From positions 1 to 40,553 of IMG/VR virus record IMGVR_UViG_3300042392_001041: a DNA stretch of 40,553 bases, one strand, 5' to 3'. This DNA comes from a virus. Positions 38,512-40,553 of this stretch are shown here, one piece after another. Numbering within the stretch: position 1 is the stretch's first letter; each line of letters starts with the position of its first letter. The notes below the pieces were generated by a model. That model had not been told where the DNA came from. It saw nothing but the letters and a program-made list of their open reading frames with translations, and ran no database searches. A program made the position numbers and the translations under genes.

Positions 38512-39640
38512 AGACATCACCCGCATTGGGGAAACCAAACGACTGTCGCTGGGTCGCATCGCAGACCTACTCGACCGCAACGGCATCGACCTAGACGAAG
38601 TTGGCAAGATTCAGCGCGTCTCGCTGTACCAGTCGCTCACCAAGAACGACGAAGGCGAAGCCGAACTCCACGACCTGACAGCAATCCAGTTCTCACCCAA
38701 ATGGGCAGAAGGCCCCGAATGGCCAGTTATCCAGCCAGGGCCAGTAGTCAAACTCCCAGCCCGCAAACCCGCCAAAACTCTCTCAGGGTGGCGTAATTGT
38801 GCCATCCTTCCCGATATGCAGATCGGCTACTACAGAGGCGTAGACGGGCAACTACAACCCACACACGACGAGCAGGCGATCAAGGTCGCATTAGACATCG
38901 TCAAAGATGCCAACCCAACACTCGTCGTCCTAGTTGGGGACAACCTAGACCTGCCCGAAATGTCCAAATACCGTCTGACCGCCCCATACCAGCAGACCAC
39001 CCAAGCCACCATCAACCGTGCCACCCTGCTCGGCTTTGAACTTCGTGAAGCAGCACCCGACGCACGGATCGTATGGCTCGCAGGCAACCACGAAGAACGA
39101 CTCCCCCGGTACTTGATAGACAACGCGAGCGCAGCGTTTGGTCTTCGACGAGGATCATCCCCCGAATCATGGCCAGTCATGTCAGTACCGTTCCTATGCC
39201 GACTAGACGAATCCAACGTGGAGTATCTACCTGGCTACCCTGCCAGCCACATTTGGATTACCGAGAACCTCAAAGTGATACACGGCGACAAGGTAGCTAG
39301 CGGTGGATCAACCGCACACAAGTACCTCGCCACCCAAAAAGTCAGCGTCATCTACGGGCATATCCACCGTCGAGAATGGGCAGAGCGCACACGAGACGAC
39401 CACGACGGCCCATCCACGATCCTCGCAGCATCGCCAGGTTGCCTAGCTCGCATAGACGGGGCAGTCCCCAGCACCAAAGGTGGCGTAGACCTAGACGGCA
39501 GACCCCTCGTCCAACACGAAGACTGGCAACAAGGATTAGCCATCATCCCGTTTGACCCTGAGACAAACAAGTTTTGTTACGAACAGATCGCTATTCATAA
39601 TGGGTGGGCGATGTGGCGTGGTAAGAATTACGGGCAATGA
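38495..39640 (+). CDS. Calcineurin-like metallophosphoesterase
   Basis: 381 residues from GTG 38495, with AGGGG nine bases upstream; an upstream TTG at 38417 would add 26 codons but lacks a ribosome site. Metal motifs in order: LPDMQIGYY (about 38807), VLVGDNLDLPEMSKYR (about 38928), WLAGNHEERLPRYL (about 39074), VIHGDKV (about 39276) and VIYGHIHRREW (about 39348), the full two-metal set. The N-terminal 100 residues include RIADLLDRNGIDLDEVGK, which may bind DNA. It could act on nucleic acids or nucleotides late in infection; its site after the fibre genes is not a usual place for a nuclease. Confidence 0.8.
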   Translation: MAGLAEDITRIGETKRLSLGRIADLLDRNGIDLDEVGKIQRVSLYQSLTKNDEGEAELHDLTAIQFSPKWAEGPEWPVIQPGPVVKLPARKPAKTLSGWRNCAILPDMQIGYYRGVDGQLQPTHDEQAIKVALDIVKDANPTLVVLVGDNLDLPEMSKYRLTAPYQQTTQATINRATLLGFELREAAPDARIVWLAGNHEERLPRYLIDNASAAFGLRRGSSPESWPVMSVPFLCRLDESNVEYLPGYPASHIWITENLKVIHGDKVASGGSTAHKYLATQKVSVIYGHIHRREWAERTRDDHDGPSTILAASPGCLARIDGAVPSTKGGVDLDGRPLVQHEDWQQGLAIIPFDPETNKFCYEQIAIHNGWAMWRGKNYGQ

Positions 39641-39957
39641 AACCTGTACTCGTCATATGGAACGATGCCCATGCCGGGACATCCACATGGGAACGCATTG
39701 AAGACCTTGTGGACAACGAGCCGTACGAAGTTAAGTCTGTCGGTTTCTTAATGACAACCAAGGCTGGTGGCAAGCGTAGTCACGTCTCGATCACCCAATC
39801 TTGGTCGGCTGATGGGTGTGTAGACTCGGTACTCCACATCCCTGCCAAAATGGTTGTCAGGGTCATTAACTTGGCCGAGGAAACCGATGAATATCTCAGC
39901 AAAACTGGTACAAACAGCCCTGCATTACCTGAAGCGAGCAACCCCACGGGGTCGTGA
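39637..39957 (+). CDS. Small hypothetical protein
   Basis: 106 residues; ATG overlaps the phosphoesterase stop (ATGA). Mixed alpha/beta with KPVLVIWNDAHAGTSTWERI and DNEPYEVKSVGFLMTTKAGG; WNDAHAGTSTWERIEDL resembles short phage proteins that may bind metal. Coupled to the phosphoesterase, so it may assist it. Function unknown. Confidence 0.6.
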   Translation: MKPVLVIWNDAHAGTSTWERIEDLVDNEPYEVKSVGFLMTTKAGGKRSHVSITQSWSADGCVDSVLHIPAKMVVRVINLAEETDEYLSKTGTNSPALPEASNPTGS

Positions 39958-40021
39958 AGAAGAAGACGAACTAGCCAATCTGATCTATGCGTTAGAGAAG
40001 TTGCTCGACAAGAAAAAGTAG
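39887..40021 (+). CDS. Short basic helical protein in overlapping frame
   Basis: 44 residues; ATG 39887 after GAGGAAACCG, overlapping the previous gene by 71 bases in another frame. MNISAKLVQTALHYLKRATP then EEEDELANLIYALEKLLDKK: an amphipathic helix with a basic end. The good ribosome site and the otherwise empty stretch to 40021 support it. Confidence 0.5.
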   Translation: MNISAKLVQTALHYLKRATPRGREEEDELANLIYALEKLLDKKK

Positions 40022-40032
40022 TGGTGTATTCT
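40005..40032 (+). promoter_or_regulatory. Promoter for a leaderless secreted gene
   Basis: TCGACA at 40005-40010 and TATTCT at 40027-40032 are 16 bases apart. The -10 box ends six bases before GTG 40039 and no ribosome site is present, the arrangement of leaderless transcripts in actinobacteria. The GTAGTGGTGTA segment between the boxes also occurs in the capsid promoter. Confidence 0.5.
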
Positions 40033-40038
40033 GTATAG

Positions 40039-40553
40039 GTGAAACATCTGTCCCGCCTTGGAATCTTTACCGTATGCCTCATGGCTATGGTTCCCCACGC
40101 CCGTGCAGAAGATCGACTGATCGTTAGCGCACCGACCGATTACTGGTTCACCTTTACTGAAGAAACCGTATTTGTAGCCACAACCTACCAGTCAGGCAAT
40201 CTACCATCCGATCCACAATTGTGGCTGTATGCAGGTGATTTGTTGCTTTACACAAACGACGATTACTTAGGGCTTCAATCACATATTGAAATGACACTTC
40301 AACCAGGCGACTACCGTCTACGAGCTAGCACTTGTTGCTACGAACCTGACGTGTGGCGCGATGGCGTTCAATGGAATATCCAATACGAGTTGTATTACAC
40401 CGGGATACAGGTAGAGCCACCGACAACAACAACTGTCCCCGAAACAACTACCACCACAACCACCACAACGACAATCCCCGAAACAACCACCACCATTCAG
40501 GAGACAACAACCACGACATGGCTGCCAACTACAACATCCACGGAACCGACGAC
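40039..40553 (+). CDS. Secreted Thr-rich stalk protein, 5' part
   Basis: 171 codons, running off the window end; its 3' part is seen, in a diverged copy, at 1-1015. GTG start, then a signal peptide (MKHLSRLGIFTVCLMAMVPH, cleavage probably after ARA), a head domain with two adjacent Cys (STCCYEPDVWRD) and a Thr/Pro linker. The linker has 21 residues more than in the left copy. Head changes between copies are few (for example Asp to Asn, Phe to Tyr, Ile to Met) while silent changes are many, so the head is under selection to stay the same. Expressed from its own promoter. Confidence 0.8.
   Translation, partial: MKHLSRLGIFTVCLMAMVPHARAEDRLIVSAPTDYWFTFTEETVFVATTYQSGNLPSDPQLWLYAGDLLLYTNDDYLGLQSHIEMTLQPGDYRLRASTCCYEPDVWRDGVQWNIQYELYYTGIQVEPPTTTTVPETTTTTTTTTTIPETTTTIQETTTTTWLPTTTSTEPT
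40131..40553. repeat. Right copy of the overlapping contig ends
   Basis: Matches 1-360 with scattered substitutions and a 63-base in-frame insertion in the Thr linker. The last 29 bases are identical to 332-360. Confidence 0.85.

Overview
The window looks like one almost complete genome of a tailed phage (about 40.1 kb) that infects an actinobacterium. Evidence for the host: a WhiB-type iron-sulfur regulator, GTG starts and four-base ATGA/GTGA gene overlaps, a DUF2746-like membrane protein beside the lysin, and secreted proteins with long Thr-rich linkers like those of freshwater Acidimicrobiia and related lineages. The host assignment is inference. The particle is probably podovirus-like: there is a large P22-type portal, a scaffold, an HK97-fold capsid protein, a gp4-like adaptor, a tail hub and a fibre, but no sheath, tube or tape-measure protein. 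A 1974-residue protein is the best candidate for an internal or ejection protein.

Layout. (1) 1-2838: 3' part of a secreted Thr-rich protein, then a lysis cassette (several small membrane proteins, endolysin, DUF2746-like protein). (2) 2864-14558: an overlapping series of probable internal virion proteins dominated by the 1974-residue protein, with a RusA-like resolvase and small basic proteins. (3) 14592-20507: two promoters, a lytic transglycosylase lipoprotein, a RecT-like annealing protein, a WhiB-like regulator, small zinc-ribbon proteins, a winged-helix protein and a DNA cytosine methyltransferase that carries a nested second reading frame. (4) 20497-24634, minus strand: a tyrosine-recombinase homologue with substituted catalytic residues, then a separate GC-rich cassette with its own terminators, a tRNA-like hairpin and a Gp88-like Cys-rich protein. 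(5) 24635-25636: a mostly non-coding control region with three 13-bp-spaced repeats. (6) 25637-40021: terminase, portal, scaffold, capsid, connector, hub, fibre, fibre chaperone and metallophosphoesterase. (7) 40039-40553: the start of the same secreted Thr-rich gene whose 3' part opens the window, so the ends overlap as two diverged copies.

Working together: the late genes package DNA, build a short-tailed particle and lyse the host. The recombination genes (RecT-like, RusA-like) are present without any recognisable polymerase, primase or helicase, so replication probably relies on the host. The recombinase-like gene and the repeats beside it suggest temperate ancestry, but the missing catalytic residues leave present integration ability in doubt. 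No CRISPR array, insertion sequence, rRNA or complete tRNA was seen.
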